From Opitutaceae bacterium (GTDB taxonomy: Bacteria > Verrucomicrobiota > Verrucomicrobiia > Opitutales > Opitutaceae): a stretch of 64,000 bases of DNA. Positions 30,609-38,823 of this stretch are shown one piece after another. Where the stretch lies: assembly GCA_016711225.1 (NCBI GenBank), contig JADJTK010000005.1:1-64000 (forward strand), in the 5' to 3' direction. Below the pieces are notes generated by a model. That model saw nothing but the letters and a program-made list of their open reading frames with translations, ran no database searches and was not told the DNA's origin. The stretch's first letter is position 1. Each line of letters starts with the position of its first letter. Position numbers and translations under genes: made by a program.

Positions 30609-33086
30609 TCAAAAGGTGTCGGCTAGCGACCGAAAAGTGAGCGCCCCTCGCAACTTCGCTGCCGGAATTGGCCTCGAAAACGTAACCTCCACGCTGCGCG
30701 CTTCGCCGGGGAAGAGGGCGAAGAAGTTGTCGCTGGCGTGGTGTGGCACACCGGGCAGTTCAAAGGCGAAGCGATACTGGAACACCGACGACTTGAACGT
30801 GAGCCGCACGGAGGTTGGGGTGAGCCTCTTTAATGTCACAGCGGTGCGCGCCTTCGGTAGGTCAACAAAGCGCGGGGCGGTGAGGAACACCACCTCCTCA
30901 CTCACGCATTCCTTGCCCACGAGCAGCTCGAGCCGGAGATAGAGATGGTCGCGACCGTGCTTCGCCATCGCGGCAGCCACGCCGAGGGTGCGCTGCTTCA
31001 CGCTTTCCCCATAGCGCAGCTGCACCTTCTGCGCGCCCTTGAGGACGGTACGGCCGTCGAGATGGCGCAACGACCACCGCAGCGTGCCGGCGGCGGGCGT
31101 CGGGGCGTCGTAGACGGTGTAGAGATGGACTTCGCCCACACTCGTGCGCCGATAGTTGTTAATGATCGCATACTCCTCGCCGGGCACATGGGCGGTGACC
31201 AGCGCCGGGGCGAAGAAGCGGCGCGCGATGAAGTGCAGCGCCTTCCAGCGGCCGTTGAACTCGATCGAGCTCCACGAGGCCACCGGCCAGCAGTCGTTGA
31301 GCTGCCAGTAGAGCGCCCCCATGCAGCGCGGCATGTTGCGGCGGTAGTGCTCGACTCCCACCTGCATACAGTCCGCCTGGTTGAGCTGGGAGAGGAAGAG
31401 CAACGCATCCTGATCCTTGGGGAAACGGTACTGGCGCGAAACGTAGTCGAGGATGATCTGGTTACCGTACCGGTTCTTCTGGTGGTTGGTCATCGCCGGC
31501 CCGAAGACGTTGTTGTCGGAGGCGTCGCAGAAGCTGTCCTGCGTCTCGCGCGAGGAGAAGCTCTGCATGCCAAATTCGGAGGCGAAGCGGAAGGCGAGCA
31601 GCTCGTAGTCCTTCACCGGCTTGCGCGAGTGCCAGACATCCCAGTAGTGGGTGTCGCCGCGCTCGGCGCCGGCCGGATAGCCCGCATCCAGATCGCCGCG
31701 CCACGGAGACGAGGGCCAGTAGGGCGTGACCGGGTCGTGCTCGGCGACGACCTCGGGCAGCGCCCGATGGAACAGCGCCTCGTATTCGGCAAGTTTCTTC
31801 GAACCCGGAGTGAGCTCATGGGCGTTGCAGCCGAACACCTCGTTGTTGCCACACCACAGCGCCAGGCTGGCCCGATGCCGCAGCCGTCGGATCTGATAGG
31901 CCGCCTCCTCGCGCGAGCTGGCCAGGAACGCCTTGTCGGCCGGGTACAGCGTGCAGGCGAACATGAAGTCCTGCCAGACGAGCAGCCCGAGTTCGTCGCA
32001 CAGATCGTGAAAATCCTCGCTCTCGTAGATGCCGCCGCCCCAGACACGGATCATGTTCATGTTGGCCTCGGCAGCGGCGCGCAGGTCGCGCGCGTAGCGC
32101 TCGCGGGTGAGGTCGGCCACGAAGCAATGCGCCGGAATCCAGTTGGCACCTTTGGCGAAGACCGGCCGGCCGTTGACGACAAACTGGAACGACTCGCCCC
32201 ACTGGTCCTTGTGGCGATCGAGCACGATGGTGCGCAGACCGATGCGGTGCTCCCAGCGCCCGATTGCGCGGTCGTCGCCGCCCACCACGTCGACCGTGAG
32301 CGTATACAAAGGCTGGGCCCCCTGCCCTGCCGGCCACCAGAGCTGCGGCTGCGCCACGGTGATCATCGCTCCGCTCCCGGTGGCGACGGGCTCGCCGTCG
32401 CGCGCCAGCGACCAGTTGCAGATCGCCGCCTCATCGATGCGCGCCAACTCGGGCACGAGCAGCAGCGTCACGCTGCCGTCGGCGGCGTGCGTCTGGGTGA
32501 CGAACACACTCTCCACGCGGTTGGTGCTCCATGCCTCCAAACGGATATCTCGCCAGATGCCGGCAGTGATGAAACGCGGACCCCAGTCCCAGCCGAACTG
32601 GCACTGCTGCTTGCGGATCACCGTGCAGCGGCCGATCGCGTCGTTGATGTCGCGCGGCGTGTGCTCGGGGCGGTGGGTGGCCAGATACTCGACCGCGGAG
32701 GCGAAGTGGATGCTGAGCTCGTTCTTGCCGGCGCGCAGCAGCGGCCGCACATCCCAGCGGAACCCGATGAACATGTTCTCGGTGCGCGCGACCTCATGGC
32801 CGTTGAGGCGCACCGTCGCCACGGTATCAAGACCGTCGGCGACAAGCTCGACGACCTCCTCGGCCAACAGTGCGGCCGGCACAGTGAAGCTCGCTCGGTA
32901 TTCCCACTCGCGCTCGCCGATCCACTGCAACGCCTCCTCGTTGTTGCCCCAGAAGGGATCGGGGATGAGGGCGTGGCGCAGCAGGTCGGCGTGCACGCAG
33001 CCGGGCACGACGGCCTCACGCCACGGGGAGCGGCGGGTGACGTCGCGAAACGTCCACACCGAGGAGGAGAGGGAAAACGATTTCAT
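30609..33086 (-). CDS. Beta-mannosidase, glycoside hydrolase family 2
   Basis: 825 residues from the ATG at 33086; a longer frame (to 33290) has no family similarity. Sugar-binding domain, immunoglobulin-like domain and TIM barrel in the GH2 order. The acid/base is in WCGNNEVFG (Glu416) and the nucleophile in FASEFGMQSF (Glu504). WGGGIYES is a barrel motif of GH2 mannosidases. No signal peptide, so it is cytoplasmic and would cleave imported beta-mannosides. It shares a 230-bp divergent upstream region with the GH5-like gene at 33317 and is followed by the GPH transporter. Confidence 0.93.
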   Translation of the reverse strand: MKSFSLSSSVWTFRDVTRRSPWREAVVPGCVHADLLRHALIPDPFWGNNEEALQWIGEREWEYRASFTVPAALLAEEVVELVADGLDTVATVRLNGHEVARTENMFIGFRWDVRPLLRAGKNELSIHFASAVEYLATHRPEHTPRDINDAIGRCTVIRKQQCQFGWDWGPRFITAGIWRDIRLEAWSTNRVESVFVTQTHAADGSVTLLLVPELARIDEAAICNWSLARDGEPVATGSGAMITVAQPQLWWPAGQGAQPLYTLTVDVVGGDDRAIGRWEHRIGLRTIVLDRHKDQWGESFQFVVNGRPVFAKGANWIPAHCFVADLTRERYARDLRAAAEANMNMIRVWGGGIYESEDFHDLCDELGLLVWQDFMFACTLYPADKAFLASSREEAAYQIRRLRHRASLALWCGNNEVFGCNAHELTPGSKKLAEYEALFHRALPEVVAEHDPVTPYWPSSPWRGDLDAGYPAGAERGDTHYWDVWHSRKPVKDYELLAFRFASEFGMQSFSSRETQDSFCDASDNNVFGPAMTNHQKNRYGNQIILDYVSRQYRFPKDQDALLFLSQLNQADCMQVGVEHYRRNMPRCMGALYWQLNDCWPVASWSSIEFNGRWKALHFIARRFFAPALVTAHVPGEEYAIINNYRRTSVGEVHLYTVYDAPTPAAGTLRWSLRHLDGRTVLKGAQKVQLRYGESVKQRTLGVAAAMAKHGRDHLYLRLELLVGKECVSEEVVFLTAPRFVDLPKARTAVTLKRLTPTSVRLTFKSSVFQYRFAFELPGVPHHASDNFFALFPGEARSVEVTFSRPIPAAKLRGALTFRSLADTF

Positions 33087-33316
33087 GGGGTCGCAGGGAG
33101 TGATTTCAGGACGGCGGCTCCGGTGGGAGCACCGACAACACAGGGGGGAAGTTTGGTGTAAGGAAGCCCCAGCCGAGCGCAATCCCCCGCGCTGTAAGTC
33201 GCGATTTCCGAGCAACCGCGCCCAAGCCCATCCGTCGTCTTGCCCGGTCCCCACCTGCGCCAATACTGCGCGCCGTTCGCCTCCCCGCACCGACCCGATA
33301 GATTCCTCCGCCGACC
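33087..33316. promoter_or_regulatory. Divergent promoter region of the mannoside locus
   Basis: A 230-bp intergenic stretch between the minus-strand beta-mannosidase and the plus-strand GH5-like gene. It must hold the promoters of both. I see no confident -10/-35 pairs or operator palindrome, and no regulator gene is adjacent. Confidence 0.4.
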
Positions 33317-35391
33317 ATGAAGTATTTCCGCGCTGTATCGCTCGCGCTCGCCTTCCTCCTTCCCCTTCTCGTCAGCGCCTCGCCCGTGGAGTTTTCCTTC
33401 AAACTCAAGCGCACCGACGGCAACCCCTTCGCCCGCCAAGTGTGGGCCGAAGTCTCCGCCCCGGACGGTCGCACGCTCCTGCTGCCGGCCTTCCTCTCCG
33501 CCACCGATACGTGGTCGGTGCGTACCCGCGCCAGCGCCATCGGCAGCTACCAACTCGGTGCCGTGAAAGAAACCACGGGCGAGGGGCTCATCCTGCGGGA
33601 AGCCAAGACGCTCGGCTCCGGAAAGTTCAACGCCAAGCGGACCGCCTCTCCCCGGGGCAACATCGGCATCGATCCCTCCAATCCCCGCCGTTTCGCCTTC
33701 GCCGACGGCACCCCCTACGTGCCGCTCGGGGCCAACCTCGCCTGGCCCGAGGGCCCGCGCGAGGCTTTCTTCAACACGAGTTTCGCGCAGTTCCAGCGGA
33801 CCGGCCTCAATTGGTCGCGCATCTGGATGAGCCATTGGGGCGGCACCAACCTCGATTGGACCCAGGAGGACCTCGCCCCCTCGCCGCCCACCGGTTCGAT
33901 CCACCCCCGCGTCGCCAATCTTTGGGACTCGATCGTCGAATCCGCCGAGGAGCATGGCGTCTATTTCCAGATGGTCTTCCAGCACCACGGTCAGTGGAGC
34001 ACCGGCGCCAACGCCAACTGGCAGTTTAACCCCTGGAACGTCGCCAACGGCGGTTTCCTCAAATCGCCCGTCGCCTTCTTCAGCGATCCCCAAGCGCGCA
34101 CCCTCACCAAGCTCAAATACCGCTACATCGTCGCCCGCTGGGGCTACTCCACCTCGATTATGGCCTGGGAGCTCTTCAACGAAGCCATGTGGACCGACGC
34201 CCGCAACGGCACCCCCGCCGACAACGCCGCCATCGCCGCCTGGCACGACGAGATGGCCGACTATGTGCGCAGCGTCGACGTCCATCACCATCTCGTCACG
34301 ACAAGCGACGACTACCTCGACCAGCCGCTCTACCGGAAGATGGACTATTACCAGCCCCACCTCTACGCGAGCCACCTGCTTCCCTCGGCGCGCTCCATCG
34401 AACCAGCCGCGCCCAGCCTCGACCGCCCCGTCTTCTACGGCGAGGCCGGCGAGGACAACGACCCGCGAATCACCGACGGCCCCAAGCTCGGCGGCGCCCT
34501 CACCCTGCCCACGATCTGGTCCAGCCTCATGGCCGATACCGCCGCCCCCGCCCAGTACTGGTATACCACCGACGCGCTCCGCCAGGGCCTGCTGCCGCAA
34601 TTCGCCACCCTCGCCCGCTACTTCCGCGACAACGGGCTCGACCGCCGCGCCGACCTCGCCCCCTTCAGCGCCGTCGTTGAGAGCGCCGAACAGCTGCCGC
34701 TCGTGCTTCAGCCCGCGCTCAACTGGCGACAATGCGCCGGTCCCACCCTCTCCGTCCGCTCGACGGCCGGGAGCCGCCCGGGCTGGCGTTAATCCCGCGC
34801 CACTTCGTGAACGCCGCCCCATCCGCCCCCCAACGCTACCCCGGCCGCCTCACGCTCCAGCTCGATTATCCACGCGCCGCCGAGGCGCAGCTCCGAATCG
34901 CCGGCCATGGTGCCGCCGGCGCCTCGCTGCGCATTCTCGTCGACGGCCATATCCTCGCCGAGCGCACTTGGCCGGCGACCACGGACAGCAAACCGTCGAT
35001 GAAACCCGTCTCCTTTGCCTTCCCCCTTACCGCCGGCCCACACACGCTGGTGCTCGAGAATCCACAGGGGGAGGACTGGTTCGAATTCGCCGGCCTCGAC
35101 ACCGGGCTCACCGTTTCGCCGCTTGCTTCGGTGGGTCGGCGCGCGCCTGACCGTGTCTGTCTCTGGCTCTGGCACCGCGAGGGCATCTATTCGAAGGCCG
35201 GCGCTGCGCCAGTCTCCGGCTCCGTCGTGCTCGAGGCGCTGCCCGCCGGAAAGTGGAGCGTCATCTGGTGGGATCTGGCCAAGGGCGAACCCGCCACCCC
35301 GCTGGAGATCGAACATGCCGGCGGCACGCTGCGCCTGCCCACTCCACCCATCGGCCGCCACGCAGCGGCATCCCTGGAGTTGGTCCGGTAG
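33317..35391 (+). CDS. Secreted GH5-like glycosidase with N-terminal DUF5060-like domain, one frame break
   Basis: About 691 residues if one missing base near 34735-34785 is restored. Signal peptide (MKYFRAVSLALAFLLPLLVS), a DUF5060-like beta-sandwich (residues 25-95), then a TIM barrel with the acid/base in WELFNEAMW (Glu289) and the nucleophile in FYGEAGED (Glu376). The second part, in another frame from about 34735 to 35391, is a beta-rich C-terminal module (LRILVDGHILAE, TLVLENPQGEDW). As written, the first frame stops at 34792, losing that module but keeping the catalytic domain. Likely a secreted mannanase or related enzyme feeding the locus. Confidence 0.8.
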
Positions 35392-35629
35392 CTGCCCCCG
35401 GGCCGCGCCCGACGGCGTATCGCCTTCTTCCCCTCGAAGTCTGGTTTCGACCGGACTTCCACCGGGAGGGCGAGGCTCCGCCCGAGCTGGCAACGACACT
35501 GGACTCCGCCGCAGGCAAACGGCTCGCCGGGAGGCTCGGCCACCTCGCGCTTCCCCCGCAAACCGGAGCCGTGAAACCACGTGCGCCCTATTGGCGTGCA
35601 GTTCCGGTGGCGCCCCCCATCGTCCCGGC
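35392..35629. other. Intergenic region with a dispersed repeat
   Basis: Carries the second copy of a 24-mer also seen at 12549-12572 (here 35464-35487), within the hairpin-prone text GAGGGCGAGGCTCCGCCCGA. No gene seen. Confidence 0.4.
35464..35487 (+). repeat. Dispersed intergenic 24-mer, copy 2
   Basis: GGGAGGGCGAGGCTCCGCCC followed by GAGC; it differs from the copy at 12549-12572 by one base. Both are intergenic. Confidence 0.6.
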
Positions 35630-36367
35630 ATGAGCCGCGACTTCGAGGAACTCGACTACCAGAAGACGCCGCTGGGCGAACTAATCCTGCGCCGCCGCCG
35701 CATGCCGGTGACGGGCGACTTGGACATCTACGAGGTCAAGCTCGGCGAGGCCTTCCTCATGTCCAGCCTCTTCCATGTCGTCGAGGAGGCCCTATCGGAC
35801 CGTGGGCTGTCCGCGCTCGCCCCCGGCGAGTGGGACGTCGTCGTGGGTGGATTGGGACTCGGCTACACCGCGGTGGCCGCCCTCGCCCACCCGTCCGTGC
35901 ACTCCCTGGCGGTGGTCGACACCCTTGAGCCGGTGATCGGCTGGCACCAACGCGGGCTGGTGCCGCTGGGCCCAAAGCTCACAGCCGATCCACGCTGCCG
36001 GTTCGTGCACGCGGACTTCTTCGCGCTCGCCACCTCGCCTTCAGGCTTCGACGCCGGGCGCAAGTTCCACGCGGTACTGCTGGATATCGACCACTCGCCC
36101 CGCAACGTGTTGCACCCCCGCAACGCCGCCTTCTACACCCCCGCCGGTCTCGGCGCATTGGCGCACCAACTGCATCCCGGCGGCGTTTTCGCCCTGTGGT
36201 CGGACGACACGCCCGACGAGGAGTTCTTGGCGACACTGCGTGCGGTCTTCGCCACGGCGGAGGCGCACATCGTGACCTTCCCCAACCCCTTGCTCGACCA
36301 CGATTCCGCCAGCACCGTGTACGTCGCCAAAACGGCCGCCGCGCTGGAGCCCGATCGGTCACGGTAG
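35630..36367 (+). CDS. Spermidine-synthase-like SAM-binding protein
   Basis: 245 residues from the ATG at 35630 (MSRDFEELDYQKTPLGEL). Rossmann fold as in polyamine synthases and related methyltransferases: glycine-rich DVVVGGLGLGYTAVAAL, the acidic strand end VVDTLEPVIGWH, and HAVLLDIDHSPRN in the position of the catalytic-loop Asp. No partner such as speD or speA is nearby, so the substrate is uncertain. It is soluble. Stands alone, 238 bases after the GH5-like gene. Confidence 0.82.
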   Translation: MSRDFEELDYQKTPLGELILRRRRMPVTGDLDIYEVKLGEAFLMSSLFHVVEEALSDRGLSALAPGEWDVVVGGLGLGYTAVAALAHPSVHSLAVVDTLEPVIGWHQRGLVPLGPKLTADPRCRFVHADFFALATSPSGFDAGRKFHAVLLDIDHSPRNVLHPRNAAFYTPAGLGALAHQLHPGGVFALWSDDTPDEEFLATLRAVFATAEAHIVTFPNPLLDHDSASTVYVAKTAAALEPDRSR

Positions 36368-36605
36368 GAGCGTGCTTGCACGCGATTCTGGCGAGCCACG
36401 GCCCCCGCCGGCCGCGCCGGAGCAATACCGGCGAGTGGGCCGTGATTCCAATTCCGGCCCATCCGAACGGCGCCGACATTGACGACGCGGGGCCGCCTTC
36501 CCACGGCACGCCGTGAAGCCCCCCCCACTCTCCGCGCCGAGCTCAACCCGCGCCCTCGCCCAGGCTGCCACCGGACCCCGCTACAGTCCTGAAACCCAGC
36601 GCCTC
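36368..36605. other. Intergenic region, hairpin repeat only
   Basis: Begins with a short hairpin-prone repeat-like sequence (GAGCGTGCTTGCACGCGATT). Otherwise nothing identified. Confidence 0.3.
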
Positions 36606-37391
36606 TCGTGCTCACCGAGCCGGAGACCGGCGTGACTGCCGACATCGCCAGGCCTGCGCCCTGCACCCACCGTCACCAACCACTCCCCACGAAGATCCGG
36701 AGCCTGCCCGAAGACGCCTTCTGCGCACTGCCCTCGCACGTCGGCTGCATCCACGGCGGCTGGGATCCAGCGCCTAGGCTTCGCCGGGTGCGCCGCCATC
36801 GTCTGCTCACTCTGCAGTAACTGCGACAGCGTCTTCCCGACAGCGGACGCGCTGACCCATGCCGGCCTCGATGCTACCGCGCTCTGGCAACACACCCTCG
36901 CGGTGGCCGTGAGCGCCGAGACCATCGCCACCTACGCCCGCAACGATCGCAGCCTCGCCTACCTCGCGGGAATCCTGCATCCGGTCGGCATGGTCGCGCT
37001 CGACATCGCCGCCCAGCGCCGCCACCTCCCGGCCCGCCAACCCGACGAGCGCCTGCCCGACTGGGAATACGCCCACTTCGGCACCGACAACGCCGCCATC
37101 GCCGCCCGCGTGCTCCGGCATTGGAAATTCCCCGACACCCTCTCCGCCATTGTCGCCGGCCGCTATCTGCCCGGCGCCGCCGGCGACCAGACGGGGCCCG
37201 CCAGCCTGCTGCACGTGGCCAGTATCCTCGCCGAGAAACTCGGCGGCGGGCTCGCGGGCGAGCGCGGTCTGTTCCTTCCCGCCGTCGACCGGATCACCGC
37301 CGCCGGACTGCGCTGGGATGAGTTCGGCGATGCAGAGGTCGACGCCGCGCAGAACCTCCAGCGCACCCGCGCGATGCTCAACCTGGACTGA
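36606..37391 (+). pseudogene. Decaying HDOD-domain gene
   Basis: The 3' part, open in one frame from about 36711 to 37391, is a clear HDOD domain: AGIQRLGFAG, DALTHAGLDATALWQHTLAV, YLAGILHPVGMVALDI (family HD replaced by HP) and VLRHWKFPDTL. The 5' part is readable only by changing frame: LTEPETGVTADIAR near 36611, with an in-between stretch that no longer aligns. No full-length start exists. HDOD proteins are output or sensing domains in motility and signal circuits. The N-terminal half is decayed, so the remaining 36903-37391 open frame (GTG start) is unlikely to be functional. Confidence 0.6.
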
Positions 37392-37581
37392 AGCGAGAGC
37401 CGCCCGCCACGCCGGCCATGTGCCCCCGGACCTCGCTCGGTATCCGAACAGGCGTCCCTCATCGGCATGTTTCGGCCCCCTTCGAAACCGCTCCGCGCCA
37501 TGATCGTGACCGGCGCTGGTGCCCCCTCCGGCCGACGCCCCACTCGACATCATCCCTCCCAGCCGGCAGAAACACGACGTC

Positions 37582-37965
37582 ATGAGCTTCGCAAAACAAA
37601 CCCCACCCCAGCTTCCGGTGCCCGTCTGGTGGATCCTCTGGGCCGGCATCACCGGCGGGCTGGTGTTGGTATACGTACTCCTCGGCCACGCCGCCACGCC
37701 CACGCCGGCCGAGCTGCCGGAGTTTCTTCCCTACCTCATCGCCACACCTTTGCTGCTCAGTTGCGTGGTGCGCTGGCTGGTGCTGCCACGGATGACCTCC
37801 CGGCTGAAAGCGTTCCCGATTTTCATCGTGGGTCTGGCCCTGGCCGAGGGCTCCGGGCAGCTCGGCATCTTCCTCGGCGGACCCGACCGCGACACCCTGG
37901 TCGCCCTCGCCTTCGTTGGACTACTCCAATACGCACCGCTGTTTGCGCACCGGTTCCAGGCCTGA
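37582..37965 (+). CDS. Four-helix membrane protein, unknown function
   Basis: 127 residues from the ATG at 37582. Four predicted membrane helices (VWWILWAGITGGLVLVYVLL, FLPYLIATPLLLSCVVRWLV, FPIFIVGLALAEGSGQLGIF, LVALAFVGLLQYAPLFAH). No recognised family. It is followed 10 bases later by another small membrane protein, probably in one operon. Confidence 0.7.
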   Translation: MSFAKQTPPQLPVPVWWILWAGITGGLVLVYVLLGHAATPTPAELPEFLPYLIATPLLLSCVVRWLVLPRMTSRLKAFPIFIVGLALAEGSGQLGIFLGGPDRDTLVALAFVGLLQYAPLFAHRFQA

Positions 37966-37975
37966 GGTCGGTCCC

Positions 37976-38233
37976 ATGAAACCGGGAAATCCTGTCGTCC
38001 AGTTCCTCGTCGTATTCGTTTGGGTAACCGCCCTGATCACCTCTGTGGGGGCGATCCTTGGGGCGGCGATCTGGCCTCTGGTCGGACTGGCCTTGGGCAG
38101 CCGGCACGAGCCCTGGCAGCTCGCGCTTACGGGGGTGCGTACGCTCGGCTTCTACTTCTTCATCTGGGCGCCGGGCACGGGCATTGTGATCGCCAGCATC
38201 CGTGAATGGCGCCGGCAACATCCCGAGTCCTGA
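37976..38233 (+). CDS. Two-helix membrane protein, unknown function
   Basis: 85 residues from the ATG at 37976. Two membrane helices (VVQFLVVFVWVTALITSVGA and GVRTLGFYFFIWAPGTGIVI) and a charged C-terminus. Same strand and 10 bases after the four-helix protein gene. No family recognised. Confidence 0.65.
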   Translation: MKPGNPVVQFLVVFVWVTALITSVGAILGAAIWPLVGLALGSRHEPWQLALTGVRTLGFYFFIWAPGTGIVIASIREWRRQHPES

Positions 38234-38244
38234 GCCGCGCGCGC

Positions 38245-38450
38245 CAGCCCTAGGGCGGGGCACCGGCGCCGTGTGTTCCCAATGACCGGCCCGATTGGGG
38301 AAACCCCCTGCAAGACCCTGCCCTGCGCACCGCTGACGGGAGCGCTGCAACTGTAGCCCACCGCGCCGGGGCGGGCCTTCGGACGGGGCCGAGATCGGCC
38401 GGGTCGCCGCCCTGGCCTACAGACTACCGGCCTCCACCCCATCCACACTC
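38245..38450 (+). promoter_or_regulatory. Possible degenerate cobalamin riboswitch, orphan
   Basis: In order along the plus strand: GGGGCACCGGCGCC, GGGGAAACCCCCTGCAAGAC, GCGCTGCAACTGTAGCC, a GGCCTTCGG-type hairpin and CCCTGGCCTACAGACTACCG. The GGGAA, TGCAAG and GCAACTGTA elements appear in the order of the adenosylcobalamin class, but spacing between the second and third is longer than usual and the AGTCAGGAGACC element is not intact. No plus-strand gene follows; the next gene is convergent. If real, it is a decayed or orphan element. Confidence 0.3.
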
Positions 38451-38811
38451 AAATGACCAGCAGTAGCACGACCAGCAGCACCGCGCCGAACACGCCCGCC
38501 ACGATCCCCCAGATCCAGCGCATCCACGGCGGGCGCGCCTGCCACAGCTCGATGGCCCGGATCATCCGCGCCGCTTCACGATTCTCCGGATCGCGCACCA
38601 GGATCAGCTGCCAGAGCGGCAACGCCGTCCGATAATCGCCCGCACCGGTGGCGAGCGCCGCCATCGCCTGCAGCGAGAGCGGATCGTCCGGCGGCACCCC
38701 GGCGGGTGCCACCACGGCCATGGCCTCGCGCAGCCGACCACGGCGCGCGAGGGCGAGCGCCTGCAACAGACGCAGCGACGTCTCCAATGACTCAATAACG
38801 GTCTCGGCCAT
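38449..38811 (-). CDS. TPR-like protein with C-terminal membrane anchor (Hsp70-operon partner)
   Basis: 120 residues. An N-terminal TPR-like helical region of about 90 residues (LQALALARRGRLREAMAVVA, ATGAGDYRTALPLWQLILVR, DPENREAARMI) and a C-terminal membrane helix (IVAGVFGAVLLVVLLLVI), so the TPR part faces the cytoplasm at the membrane. It starts 12 bases after the Hsp70 stop, making it the last gene of the operon. It may dock the chaperone module to the membrane; this is inference. Confidence 0.75.
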   Translation of the reverse strand: MAETVIESLETSLRLLQALALARRGRLREAMAVVAPAGVPPDDPLSLQAMAALATGAGDYRTALPLWQLILVRDPENREAARMIRAIELWQARPPWMRWIWGIVAGVFGAVLLVVLLLVI

Positions 38812-38823
38812 ATAATCGGGGGC

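Noticed and set aside
30945..33161. 738-codon plus-strand frame opposite the beta-mannosidase
   Set aside because: The minus strand has both catalytic glutamates in GH2 context; the plus frame is a high-GC shadow.
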